Notes under the pieces: generated by a model
Database searches by the model: none
The model's input: only the letters and a program-made list of their open reading frames with translations
What the model was told of the DNA's origin: nothing
In this document: positions 32,257-41,593 of the stretch, piece after piece
Layout of the letters: each line of letters begins with the position of its first letter
Numbering within the stretch: position 1 is the first letter of the stretch
Position numbers and translations under genes: made by a program
Assembly: GCA_934168355.1 (NCBI GenBank)
Contig: CAKPNI010000001.1
Coordinates: 1-64,000, forward strand
Direction of reading: 5' to 3'
Source: an uncultured Clostridia bacterium
GTDB lineage: Bacteria; Bacillota; Clostridia; TANB77; CAG-508
Length of the DNA: 64,000 nt

Positions 32257-33654
32257 ATGTTGTTAGAAAGAAAAAGAAAAAAAGATATAAACAAGATGAC
32301 ACTAGTGACAATTTTTGTATTAATATTAATAAGTTTCTTTTCAGAAAAAATGGAAAGTATAAAAGTAATATTGTATGTTGCTTGCGCACTGGTTGGTTTT
32401 TTTTCCACTAGATATACATTTGTAATAATTATGTTGGCATACACAAATGCCTTCTCACTGTTTAATGGGTTAGAAATGCAAGGAGGTTTAACGGATTTTG
32501 GACTAATTGCTGGATTGGTATGTTGTGGAATGGAAACGATAAGATATATAAAAGAAAAAAAATATAAAATTTCTAAAAAGTGTATTGGCATTGTTGCATA
32601 TGTTTTAAGTATTTTATTGCTATTATCTTTTAGTATTATGGTAGCGAAGCTAAGATATGATCAACCTATTATTAGGGGGATATATTCATTTAGATATATA
32701 TTGGTTATTATGTATGTTTTTCCTTTTATTAGATTCTTAAAGAAGGATAGACAAGAAAAAATAGTAATTATGGAATACCTGTCTAGAATCATTACAATTT
32801 CAATAATAATAATTATTATACAAGAATTAATAAAGGATAAAGTTGAAATATTAAAATTGTTAAGAACAGCAAGATTAGGTAAAGATAGAATTTTGCTACA
32901 TGCGGCTTCACCATTATATATAATGGTTTTTGCATATAACCTTTATAAAATATTAAAGGATAAAAAGGATGTATTATATGGAATATTACCAATAATATTA
33001 ATCTTAATAGCAGTTTTTATAATTTCACAGACCAGAATTTTTATGGCATGTATTTTGTCAGTTGCAATTTTAGAAGTATTGGTATTTAGCAAAATAAAGA
33101 TAGTAAATAAAATAGCTTTGGCTATAATAGGGTTGGGTATAATTGGAATTGCCTTTGAAACTAATATAGTGAATCAAATGTTAGGAAATTTATTTGAGGA
33201 TGTGAATAAAGATGGAGATTCATATATAAGAAATGAAGGAAGAAGATATTATATGGCTCTTATTGACGATGAATTTTTTTTTATGGGAGGAGGAATTACT
33301 AACGAAAAATATTTAGAGTCTCCAATAAATGCTGCAAGTGAATATAATTATTATTTGGTGGATATAGGAATTTATGGCTTTTTCTTTGAGTATGGAAGTC
33401 TAGGTATAATTGCCATAGGAATTTTAACAATAGATATTTTTAGAAAAAGTTTCTATATTAAAGATAAATCAATATCAAATTTACTAAAAATGTTTTGTGC
33501 GATGATTATTACAATGTTATATACGGTTTCACCTCTTTCCTCAAGTGTATGGATTTTGTATGTTGTAATGATTGCTTTTATAGAATCAGAAATAAATTTA
33601 AATTGTTTTGAGAAAATAGACAGGAAAGAAATAAATAGGAAACATATGTATTAA
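32257..33654 (+). CDS. Wzy-like polysaccharide polymerase / O-antigen ligase family protein
   Basis: The protein has 465 aa and about eleven hydrophobic segments. A larger outer loop is visible around 325-375 (RNEGRRYYMALIDDEFFFMGGGITNE). This layout fits a Wzy polymerase joining undecaprenyl-linked repeat units outside the membrane. Sequence conservation in this family is low, so the call rests on topology and place. It starts 1 base after the GT2 stop, with GGAGAAT before ATG 32257. Confidence 0.75.
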   Translation: MLLERKRKKDINKMTLVTIFVLILISFFSEKMESIKVILYVACALVGFFSTRYTFVIIMLAYTNAFSLFNGLEMQGGLTDFGLIAGLVCCGMETIRYIKEKKYKISKKCIGIVAYVLSILLLLSFSIMVAKLRYDQPIIRGIYSFRYILVIMYVFPFIRFLKKDRQEKIVIMEYLSRIITISIIIIIIQELIKDKVEILKLLRTARLGKDRILLHAASPLYIMVFAYNLYKILKDKKDVLYGILPIILILIAVFIISQTRIFMACILSVAILEVLVFSKIKIVNKIALAIIGLGIIGIAFETNIVNQMLGNLFEDVNKDGDSYIRNEGRRYYMALIDDEFFFMGGGITNEKYLESPINAASEYNYYLVDIGIYGFFFEYGSLGIIAIGILTIDIFRKSFYIKDKSISNLLKMFCAMIITMLYTVSPLSSSVWILYVVMIAFIESEINLNCFEKIDRKEINRKHMY

Positions 33655-33684
33655 TATTTATAGTAAAGTAAAGGAGAGATGGAT

Positions 33685-34788
33685 ATGAAATATGATTATT
33701 TAATTGTTGGTTCAGGCCTATTTGGTTCAGTATTTGCATATGAAGCAAATAAAAAAGGAAAAAAATGTTTAGTAATAGATAAACGTTCACACATAGCTGG
33801 AAATATATACACAGAAAGTATAGAAGACATAAATGTTCATAAATATGGAGCACATATATTTCACACAAATAGTAAAGAAATTTGGAATTATATAAACCAA
33901 TTTGCTGAGTTTAATAGATACACGAATTCTCCAATCGCAAGATATAAGGAAGAATTATACAATCTGCCATTTAATATGAATACATTTAGCAAATTATGGA
34001 ATGTGTATACACCTAAAGAGGCAATGAATAGAATTGAAAAAGAGAAAGAAGAAGCAGGAATAATAGAGCCTAAAAATTTAGAAGAACAAGCTATAAGTTT
34101 AGTAGGAAGAACAATTTATGAAAAACTAGTAAAAGGATATACAGAAAAGCAATGGGGACAAAAGGCAACTGAATTACCAAGCTTTATAATAAAAAGATTA
34201 CCTGTACGATTTACATATGACAATAATTATTTTAATGATAAATATCAAGGAATTCCTATTGGAGGATATACTCAAATAGTTAATACAATGTTAAAAGGAA
34301 TAGATGTAAGATTAAATTGCGATTTTTTTGAGAATAGAGAAGAATTAGAAAAGATAGCTAATAAAATAATATTTACAGGACCAATAGACAAATTTTACGA
34401 TTATAAGTTTGGAGAACTTGAATACAGAAGCTTAAGGTTTGAAACAAAAGTTTTAAATGAATCAAATTATCAAGGAAATGCTGTGGTAAATTATACAGAA
34501 TATGAAGTTCCATATACAAGAATAATAGAACATAAACATTTTGAATATGGAACACAATCTAAAACTGTAATTACAAAAGAATATCCAGATAAGTGGACAA
34601 AAGAAAAAGAACCATATTATCCAGTAAATAATGAAAAAAATAATTCTTTATACGGAAAATATAAAGAGTATTCAAATAAAGATAAAAATATTGTATTTGG
34701 CGGAAGACTAGGACAATATAAATATTACGATATGGATAAAGTTATAGAGCAAGCACTTGAATGTGTAAAAGGAGAATTAAATGGCTAA
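33685..34788 (+). CDS. glf: UDP-galactopyranose mutase
   Basis: The protein is 367 aa; ATG 33685 has AAGGAG at 8 bases, while the ATG at 33679 is too close. It converts UDP-galactopyranose to UDP-galactofuranose with reduced FAD. The FAD-binding GSGLFGSVFAYE is at 9-20. HKYGAHIFHTNSKEIW, YNLPFNMNTF and KGYTEKQWG are family landmarks. FGGRLGQYKYYDMD at the C-terminus completes the FAD site. It implies galactofuranose in the surface polymer. It overlaps wzx by 8 bases. Confidence 0.96.
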   Translation: MKYDYLIVGSGLFGSVFAYEANKKGKKCLVIDKRSHIAGNIYTESIEDINVHKYGAHIFHTNSKEIWNYINQFAEFNRYTNSPIARYKEELYNLPFNMNTFSKLWNVYTPKEAMNRIEKEKEEAGIIEPKNLEEQAISLVGRTIYEKLVKGYTEKQWGQKATELPSFIIKRLPVRFTYDNNYFNDKYQGIPIGGYTQIVNTMLKGIDVRLNCDFFENREELEKIANKIIFTGPIDKFYDYKFGELEYRSLRFETKVLNESNYQGNAVVNYTEYEVPYTRIIEHKHFEYGTQSKTVITKEYPDKWTKEKEPYYPVNNEKNNSLYGKYKEYSNKDKNIVFGGRLGQYKYYDMDKVIEQALECVKGELNG

Positions 34789-36238
34789 GAAAAGCATAGC
34801 AAAAAACTATATATATAATTTAGCGTATCAGATATTAATAATATTATTACCAATAATAACAACTCCATATTTATCAAGAGTATTAGGTGCTGAAAATATA
34901 GGAATATATAGTTATACACTATCAATTGTAACGTATTTTATACTATTTGGATCTTTAGGCATATCAATGTATGCACAAAGAGAAATAGCATATGTTCAAG
35001 AGAATAAGCAAAAAAGAAGTAAAATATTTTTGGAAGTGTTAATATTAAGGTTTATTACATTATCGATTTCTATGATAATATATTATTTTGTATATGTAAA
35101 TGGAACGCAATATCAGATGTATTACAGAATACTATTAATCGAAATTATAGCAACAGGTTTGGATATATCGTGGTATTTTCAAGGAATGGAAGATTTCAGA
35201 AAAACAGTATTTAGAAATACATTGGTGAAACTTGTAAGTATCGCTTTGATTTTTTTATTAGTTAAAAAACAAGAAGATTTAGCAAAATATTTTATAATTT
35301 ATGTTATATCTAATTTTATAGGAAATTTATCCTTGTGGTTATATATACCTAGATCTTTAGACAGAATAAGAGTTAAAGAACTACAGCCATTAAAACATTT
35401 TAAGGCAACAATTGGTTTATTTATACCACAAATAGCCATACAGATATATACATTACTAGATAAAGTTATGATTGGAGTAATAATTAATGATAAATCTGAA
35501 GTGGGCTATTATGACCAAGCACAAAAAATTATAAAAATATTATTAACAATTGTAACATCCTTAGGAACGGTAATGATACCAAGAATGGCAAACACATTTG
35601 CAAATGGGGATATGAAACAAATAAAAGAATATATGAAGAAATCTTTTAGATTTGTATATATTATTTCAATACCAATGATATTTGGAATTATTGCAGTTTC
35701 AGATAAATTTGTACCTGTATTTTTTGGGGATGGATATGAAAAAGTTTCGATCATTATGAAAGTTATAAGCCCAATATTATTAATAATAGGGTTAAGCAAT
35801 GTAATAGGTTCGCAATATTTATTACCAACCAAAAGACAAAAAGAATTTACAATATCAGTTACGTGTGGTGCAATTACTAACTTTATAGTCAATTCTATAG
35901 TTATAAGGAAGCTGGGAGCAGTTGGGGCTTCTGTAGGTACCGTAATAGCGGAAAGCATTGTTACAGCAATACAGATTTATTTTGTAAGAAAAGACATAAA
36001 TTTAAAAGAATGTATAAATATATCAAAAAAATATATTATAGTTGGATTGACTATGTTTATAGTAGTTACATTTATAGGAATATTTATAAAAAATAATTTT
36101 GTTTCTATAGTTGTACAAGGATTGGTTGGTACATGTATATATATAATTGGTTTATACATTACAAAAGATGAATTTTTTATAAATTTATTACAAAATGTAA
36201 AAAATAAAATAAAAAATAAAAATGTTACAGAAATTTAA
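34781..36238 (+). CDS. Wzx-like polysaccharide flippase
   Basis: The protein has 485 aa and 12-14 hydrophobic segments. The start AYQILIILLPIITTPYLSRVLGAENIGIYSY is the standard MATE/Wzx (RfbX) N-terminus. It flips the lipid-linked repeat unit across the membrane. Its start overlaps the glf stop by 8 bases, so the two are coupled. The last codons are part of the terminator hairpin. Confidence 0.9.
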   Translation: MAKKSIAKNYIYNLAYQILIILLPIITTPYLSRVLGAENIGIYSYTLSIVTYFILFGSLGISMYAQREIAYVQENKQKRSKIFLEVLILRFITLSISMIIYYFVYVNGTQYQMYYRILLIEIIATGLDISWYFQGMEDFRKTVFRNTLVKLVSIALIFLLVKKQEDLAKYFIIYVISNFIGNLSLWLYIPRSLDRIRVKELQPLKHFKATIGLFIPQIAIQIYTLLDKVMIGVIINDKSEVGYYDQAQKIIKILLTIVTSLGTVMIPRMANTFANGDMKQIKEYMKKSFRFVYIISIPMIFGIIAVSDKFVPVFFGDGYEKVSIIMKVISPILLIIGLSNVIGSQYLLPTKRQKEFTISVTCGAITNFIVNSIVIRKLGAVGASVGTVIAESIVTAIQIYFVRKDINLKECINISKKYIIVGLTMFIVVTFIGIFIKNNFVSIVVQGLVGTCIYIIGLYITKDEFFINLLQNVKNKIKNKNVTEI

Positions 36239-36256
36239 CTTTTCTGTAACATTTTT
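36217..36256 (+). terminator. Terminator at the end of wzx
   Basis: AAAAATGTTACAGAAA and TTTCTGTAACATTTTT form a stem whose left arm lies in the last codons of wzx. Five T follow. Confidence 0.85.
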
Positions 36257-36266
36257 GATATAGACA

Positions 36267-36295
36267 TTTACAAAAAGAAAAGGTTGTAATATACT
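36267..36295 (+). promoter_or_regulatory. Promoter of the dockerin protein gene
   Basis: TTTACA (36267-36272), 17-base spacer, TATACT (36290-36295). Confidence 0.7.
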
Positions 36296-36323
36296 ATAAG
36301 CATAAAATATAAGAGAGGAAAAT

Positions 36324-39300
36324 ATGAATAAAAAAGTCGAAAGATATGAGAAAAAGGCAAAAAAATTAATAAATACAATAAAACTGATTGGTATTTGCAC
36401 TTTTGTGCTTGGGATAGTTATATCAATTTCGCAGTATATAGTAAACAATTTGGATAGCAAATTTGAAAAAAACGAAGGAAGCGAAACAATTAAACAAGAA
36501 GAATTTAATGAATCAGGAACAGGAACGACGTATTATATTTCTAGAGATGGAACCTCGAGTGATGGAACTAATATTAATGATCCAATGTCTTTAAGTGAAG
36601 CAAATAAAAAAAATTTTGAAGGTAATGATAGAGTGCTATTTAAGAGCGGAGATATATTTTATGGAATAATAAGTTTTTCTGTGAATAAAAGTGACAACTC
36701 ATTATTTTATATTGGAAGCTATGGTGATGGTGAAAAACCTATTATAAGTGGGGCTAATATATTAAAAAATAGAGATTGTTGGGAATATAAAGATGGATTA
36801 TACCAAATAGACTTATCGAAGAATGGAAATTTTTATGGTATAGGAAATTTTGGGAATATAACATATAATATTGGTTTTTTAGAGAGTGAAAATGGAACGA
36901 TATATGGCGCTAGAAAAAAAAGCAAAGACTTATTAATAGATGAGTATGACTTTTATTGTGAAGATAGTAAATTGTATATAAAATGTAATCAGAATCCAAC
37001 AGATAAATTGGGACAAATTAAATTGGCTAGTAGAATAGATTTGGTTAGATTATCATCTAATACTTTAATAGAAAATATAGATGTTCAATGTACGGGTGCA
37101 CACGGAATTGTAAAAAAGAATAGTGAGGTGATTTCTAATGTCATTGTTAGAAACTGTATAATACAAAATATAGGCGGAAGTGTACAAATAGCAAGTTCTT
37201 TTACAAGATATGGAAATGGATTAGAGTTTTGGGATAATGCAGAAAATACTCTTGTAGAAAAATGTATTTTTAAAAATATATATGATGCGGGATATACTAT
37301 GCAGGGAAATGGAAATAATAGTGGATTTGAAAATAATGTGTGTAGAGATAATATCTTTATAAACTGTACATATACATACGAAACATTCTGTAGAGATCAA
37401 CAGTATACTTACAAGGGGATTTTTTTAAGGTTTCAAAAATTCTTAAATAATCTTTCGATAAACCAAGGAAGAGGATGGGGATATGACGTAAGAGTTGATA
37501 AAGAAAAATCGGGTGAAATGGTGTTATGGGCAATTCCTGTTAACGATACGGACATAGAAATAAGTAATAATATATTTTATAACTCAAGAAGGATAAAATA
37601 CAAGACTACATATACAAAAATCACAGATAGTGAGTATAAAAAATGTATATTATCCGATAATAATAAGTTATATTTGAGCAATGATACAAAATTACTAAAT
37701 GATGACGGAGATTATTACAATAGAGAATGCTTTAACAAATTGAAATTTGAAGTAAATTCGGATTGGAATATTTTGAATGAAGCAGAAATGGATAATATTG
37801 AAAACAAAAATGTTTTTAAATCAAATAACTATGAATTTATAAAAAAATACTATGAACTATTCGAAGATGCAGAATATAATAAAAAGATAGAATTAGGAGA
37901 TACAACCGCAAATATATATACAAAAAATGAACAAAAAATAGCATTAGTATATAACAATTCTAAAAAAAGTTACATACCTTACACAAATTACAAAGCAACT
38001 GACATATATGGCAACGAAATAGAAAACAATGGAACATTAGAAATATCTCAGGAGCCAATATTAATATATAATTTAAAAGAGGACGAATTATATAATAATA
38101 TTTACAAAAATATAGAAGAAAAAAGTGACTATTTTATTGAAAAATATAAAACAAAATTGGATTCTAAAAATTTAGAGGAAATTAGAAAAAAGACAGAACA
38201 AATAAAAGAAGAATCAAAGAAAATACTAGAACTAAAAGAACCTGTAACAAATCAATATACTATTAATTTAATAGAAAAAATTTATCAAAATGGCGAAAGT
38301 ATAACAAATGTATATAAAGAAAACAATAATTTGATAAATAATGAAGAAGTTGTACAAATGCTTTCTGATATATTAGATATTAGTGTTCAAGCTGAGAAGT
38401 TATTAAGTACATCTAAAGGCGAAGTAATTAATTATAATAAAAAAACAGATATTGAAAAAAATATAAAAGAATTTGAGAAGATAGGACAATTTTATAATGA
38501 AACCGAAGCAAGTTCAATTTATAAATTAGAAAATGAAGGAAAGGAATATTATAAAAAAATTACACCAGATGTTTCTAATGAAAATGATTTTAATAATATA
38601 AAAGCATATTATGAAACATTATGGGCATATCAATTAATGAAACAATATGATATCGAATACATCAAAAACAACCCAGTAACAATCGACTACTCAGAAACAA
38701 ACCCAACAAACCAAAACGTAACAGCAACACTAAGAACAAATGCACAAATAACAATAAACAACAACTCAAACAGCAAAGCCTACACCTTCACACAAAACGG
38801 AACCTTCACCTTCGACTACACAATAAAAGGACAAACATTCCAACAAACAGCAACAGTAAACAACATAGACAAAACAGCACCAACAATAGAAGGAGTAGAA
38901 AACAATAGACTATACTTATCAGAAGTAACACCAAAGGCAAGTGATACAAATCTAAAAGAAGTACTATTATACAAAGACAACAATCAAGTGCAAAACTATC
39001 AACAAAATACCAAAATCACAGAAGATGGGCATTACAAACTAGTTGCCAAAGATTCAGCAGAAAATCAAACATCAGTAGAATTTGACATCTCAAGAAATCC
39101 TGCAATAATAGATTACTCGGAAGTAAATCTAACAAATCAAGATGTAGTAGCAACAGTAAATTCAAATTTTGATGTAAACGTAAAAAATAATTCAAATCAA
39201 AAATCGTATACATTTAAGGAAAATGGAGAATTTACATTTGAATTAAACATAAAAGGTGCGGAATTACAGCTAACAGCAAAGGTTGACAATATAGATAAAA

Positions 39301-39917
39301 CACCTCCAACTATTACAGATGTGGAAGATGGAAAACAATATATAGAAAAAGTAACACCTAAAATATCTGATGATAACCTAAATGAGGTTAAACTATATTT
39401 CGATTCAGAAGAAGTACAAGGATATACACTAAATTCAGAAATAACAGGAGAAGGATTCTACAAATTAGTTGCGAAAGACTTAGCTGGAAACGAAACATCA
39501 GTTGAATTTACAATAATTGAAAATCCAGATGAGAAATATCAAATAAAAGATGGAAATATATTAAATATTAAAAACAATACTAATCAAGATACCTTCAGAA
39601 AGAAATTAAAAATGTCTGGAGAATATAGTATTTACAGAAATAATACTTTAATTTCAGATAATGATAAAATTGCAACAGGAGATAAATTAAGAAAATCTAC
39701 TGGTGAGGAGTATACATTAATTGTTAGTGGTGACATTAATAATGATGGTGATGTAAATATTAAAGATATAGTTATGCTTAGAAAGTATTTACTTGAAAGA
39801 AATAACTTAGATGAAAATAGCTTACTTGCTGCCGATTGTAATTTAGATGGTAAAGATATTAGTATTAAGGATTTAATTAGAATGAGGCTTATAGCCTTAG
39901 AAAGAGATGTAAACTAG
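36324..39917 (+). CDS. Surface beta-helix protein with Ig-like modules and C-terminal dockerin
   Basis: The protein has 1197 aa. A signal anchor lies at about 17-42 (LIGICTFVLGIVISISQYIV). Residues about 65-400 look like a right-handed beta-helix of the polysaccharide lyase type, opening with TTYYISRDGTSSDGTN and holding 'NCIIQNIGG', 'FENNVCRDNIFINC' turns. A helical FIVAR-like region (about 590-770) follows. Two Ig-like modules have PVTIDYSETN and PAIIDYSEVN. Residues about 1130-1197 are a type I dockerin: DINNDGDVNIKD and DCNLDGKDISIKD are the two calcium loops. It lies between wzx and the anchored cohesin-like protein. The beta-helix suggests action on the polymer itself. Confidence 0.8.
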   Translation: MNKKVERYEKKAKKLINTIKLIGICTFVLGIVISISQYIVNNLDSKFEKNEGSETIKQEEFNESGTGTTYYISRDGTSSDGTNINDPMSLSEANKKNFEGNDRVLFKSGDIFYGIISFSVNKSDNSLFYIGSYGDGEKPIISGANILKNRDCWEYKDGLYQIDLSKNGNFYGIGNFGNITYNIGFLESENGTIYGARKKSKDLLIDEYDFYCEDSKLYIKCNQNPTDKLGQIKLASRIDLVRLSSNTLIENIDVQCTGAHGIVKKNSEVISNVIVRNCIIQNIGGSVQIASSFTRYGNGLEFWDNAENTLVEKCIFKNIYDAGYTMQGNGNNSGFENNVCRDNIFINCTYTYETFCRDQQYTYKGIFLRFQKFLNNLSINQGRGWGYDVRVDKEKSGEMVLWAIPVNDTDIEISNNIFYNSRRIKYKTTYTKITDSEYKKCILSDNNKLYLSNDTKLLNDDGDYYNRECFNKLKFEVNSDWNILNEAEMDNIENKNVFKSNNYEFIKKYYELFEDAEYNKKIELGDTTANIYTKNEQKIALVYNNSKKSYIPYTNYKATDIYGNEIENNGTLEISQEPILIYNLKEDELYNNIYKNIEEKSDYFIEKYKTKLDSKNLEEIRKKTEQIKEESKKILELKEPVTNQYTINLIEKIYQNGESITNVYKENNNLINNEEVVQMLSDILDISVQAEKLLSTSKGEVINYNKKTDIEKNIKEFEKIGQFYNETEASSIYKLENEGKEYYKKITPDVSNENDFNNIKAYYETLWAYQLMKQYDIEYIKNNPVTIDYSETNPTNQNVTATLRTNAQITINNNSNSKAYTFTQNGTFTFDYTIKGQTFQQTATVNNIDKTAPTIEGVENNRLYLSEVTPKASDTNLKEVLLYKDNNQVQNYQQNTKITEDGHYKLVAKDSAENQTSVEFDISRNPAIIDYSEVNLTNQDVVATVNSNFDVNVKNNSNQKSYTFKENGEFTFELNIKGAELQLTAKVDNIDKTPPTITDVEDGKQYIEKVTPKISDDNLNEVKLYFDSEEVQGYTLNSEITGEGFYKLVAKDLAGNETSVEFTIIENPDEKYQIKDGNILNIKNNTNQDTFRKKLKMSGEYSIYRNNTLISDNDKIATGDKLRKSTGEEYTLIVSGDINNDGDVNIKDIVMLRKYLLERNNLDENSLLAADCNLDGKDISIKDLIRMRLIALERDVN

Positions 39918-39937
39918 AAGAGTTTGCATCTTTTCAT

Positions 39938-39966
39938 AGCAGAGTAGATTTAAGCTCTGCTTTTAT
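39938..39966 (+). terminator. Terminator of the dockerin gene
   Basis: AGCAGAG and CTCTGCT with TTTTAT. A second hairpin (GATGTAAAC/GTTTGCATC, 39905-39930) overlaps the stop codon. Confidence 0.75.
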
Positions 39967-40152
39967 ATTATCTAAAATAATATAAATAGTAAATATCAAA
40001 TAATCATTAAATTAAAAATAAATTATTAATATTATAAAAAATGAATATAATGATATTATAAGTTTTTATAAATATGATATAGGTGCGTATAAAATAATTT
40101 GTTAAATATTTTTTATAGCATAAAGTACGATACAAAAAAGCCAAATAAATAA

Positions 40153-40208
40153 AAAGTTTTTGTAGCACAATACAAAAACTTTACTTTTGCACTGAAATGA
40201 TGTATAAT
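40153..40208 (+). promoter_or_regulatory. Promoter of the DUF4143 ATPase with an inverted repeat
   Basis: AAAGTTTTTGTA (40153-40164) and TACAAAAACTTT (40171-40182) form a perfect 12-bp inverted repeat. It ends on the -35 (TTTACT, 40180-40185). TATAAT (40203-40208) is 17 bases further. The overlap suggests an operator. The remainder of the 39967-40152 gap shows only AT-rich sequence. Confidence 0.6.
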
Positions 40209-40234
40209 TTAAATAGAAAAAGGAGGTACTTTTT

Positions 40235-41440
40235 ATGATAAGTAGAGATGAATACTTAAATGTATTAAAGAGATTTAAAGATAAAGCATTGATAAAAGTT
40301 ATAACAGGAATAAGAAGATGTGGGAAATCTACTATACTTGAAATGTTTCAAGATTATTTAAAAGAAAATGGAGTAGAAGAAGGTCAAATAATAAGTATCA
40401 ATTTAGAAGATTTAGAGTATAACTTTATAACAGATTATATGACTTTATATAAATATATCAATGATAAATTAAAAGAAAAGAAAAAATATTATATATTTAT
40501 AGATGAAGTTCAAAAAATAAATGAATTCCAAAAAGCAGTGGACAGCTTATATATAAAGAAAAATGTTGATTTGTATATAACAGGCTCAAATGCGAATCTA
40601 TTATCAAGTGAACTTGCAACACTTTTATCTGGAAGATATATAGAAGTTAAAATGTTACCATTATCTTTTAAAGAATATAAAGAAGCCTATAAAGATTTAA
40701 ATAATGAAGATCTATATCAAAAATATATTTCATTAGGTTCTCTTCCATATATTACATCACTAGATACTGAAGATGATGTGAGTATGTATTTAAGTAGTGT
40801 ATATAATGATATAATAATAAAAGATGTTATGACAAGAAAGAAAATACAAGATGAAACTATGCTCAGAAATGTTGCCAATTTTGCTATGGATAATATAGGA
40901 AGTCTTGTATCTACAAATAATATAGCAAATACTATGATAAGTGATGGTAAAGATATAAATGTAAGAACAGTTGAAAGATATCTAGAAGGATTCACAGAAA
41001 GTTTCTTTTTATATAAAGCTTCAAGATATGATATAAAAGGAAAAGAATATTTAAAGACTCAAGGAAAATATTATGTTTCTGATTTAGGCTTTAGGTACTT
41101 TATGCTAGGAAGAAAAATAGGAGATTTTGGTCATATATTAGAAAATGTGGTTTATTTTGAACTTTTAAGAAGAGGTTATGATGTATATATAGGAAAAATA
41201 GATGAATATGAAGTGGACTTTGTAGCAATAAATAATGAAGGAAGATTATATGTCCAAGTTACTGATACTTTAAAAGGAATTGATGAGAATGACACAAAAA
41301 TATTAGATAGAGAATTACGATCTTTAAGGAAAATAAATGATAATTATGAAAAAATAATATTAACTTCAGATAAAATACCTGTTTCTAATGAAGATGGAAT
41401 AAAAATAAAAAATGTTTTAGAATGGTTGCTTGATAAATAA
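40235..41440 (+). CDS. AAA ATPase with DUF4143
   Basis: The protein has 401 aa. Walker A is GIRRCGKST (about 24-32), preceded by VITG. Walker B is YIFIDEVQK (about 88-96). The GSNANLLSSELATLLSGRYIE segment and the DUF4143 C-terminus (LYKASRYDIKGKEYLKT, KYYVSDLGFRYFML, ENVVYFELLRRGYDVYIGKID) complete the family pattern. The end resembles a PD-(D/E)XK nuclease fold (EVDFVA..YVQVT). Its role is unknown; such genes are scattered and mobile. It interrupts the polysaccharide locus and has its own promoter. AAGGAGG precedes ATG 40235. Confidence 0.88.
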   Translation: MISRDEYLNVLKRFKDKALIKVITGIRRCGKSTILEMFQDYLKENGVEEGQIISINLEDLEYNFITDYMTLYKYINDKLKEKKKYYIFIDEVQKINEFQKAVDSLYIKKNVDLYITGSNANLLSSELATLLSGRYIEVKMLPLSFKEYKEAYKDLNNEDLYQKYISLGSLPYITSLDTEDDVSMYLSSVYNDIIIKDVMTRKKIQDETMLRNVANFAMDNIGSLVSTNNIANTMISDGKDINVRTVERYLEGFTESFFLYKASRYDIKGKEYLKTQGKYYVSDLGFRYFMLGRKIGDFGHILENVVYFELLRRGYDVYIGKIDEYEVDFVAINNEGRLYVQVTDTLKGIDENDTKILDRELRSLRKINDNYEKIILTSDKIPVSNEDGIKIKNVLEWLLDK

Positions 41441-41475
41441 GAATATAAAGCAAGAAAATAGTAGAAATAAAAAAA

Positions 41476-41502
41476 TGTAATAAAGTTGTAACAAAACTGT
41501 AA
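41476..41502 (+). repeat. Three TGTAA pentamers at 11-bp spacing
   Basis: TGTAA starts at 41476, 41487 and 41498. The pentamer is the reverse complement of the TTACA array at 9796-9855, with the same 11-bp period. It lies 22 bases upstream of the -35 for the cohesin-like gene. Confidence 0.7.
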
Positions 41503-41524
41503 CAAAAAAGAAAAATAAATAATC

Positions 41525-41553
41525 TTGTCATAACCCTCAAACAATGTTAAAAT
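41525..41553 (+). promoter_or_regulatory. Promoter of the cohesin-like gene
   Basis: TTGTCA (41525-41530), 17-base spacer, TAAAAT (41548-41553). Confidence 0.7.
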
Positions 41554-41593
41554 AAAAACAGGTATATAAAAAGAGAGGGAGGAAAACAAAAGA

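Noticed and set aside
40235..41440. ATPase as an IS21 IstB-type transposition helper
   Set aside because: The C-terminal DUF4143 and the lack of a partner transposase or terminal repeats do not fit.
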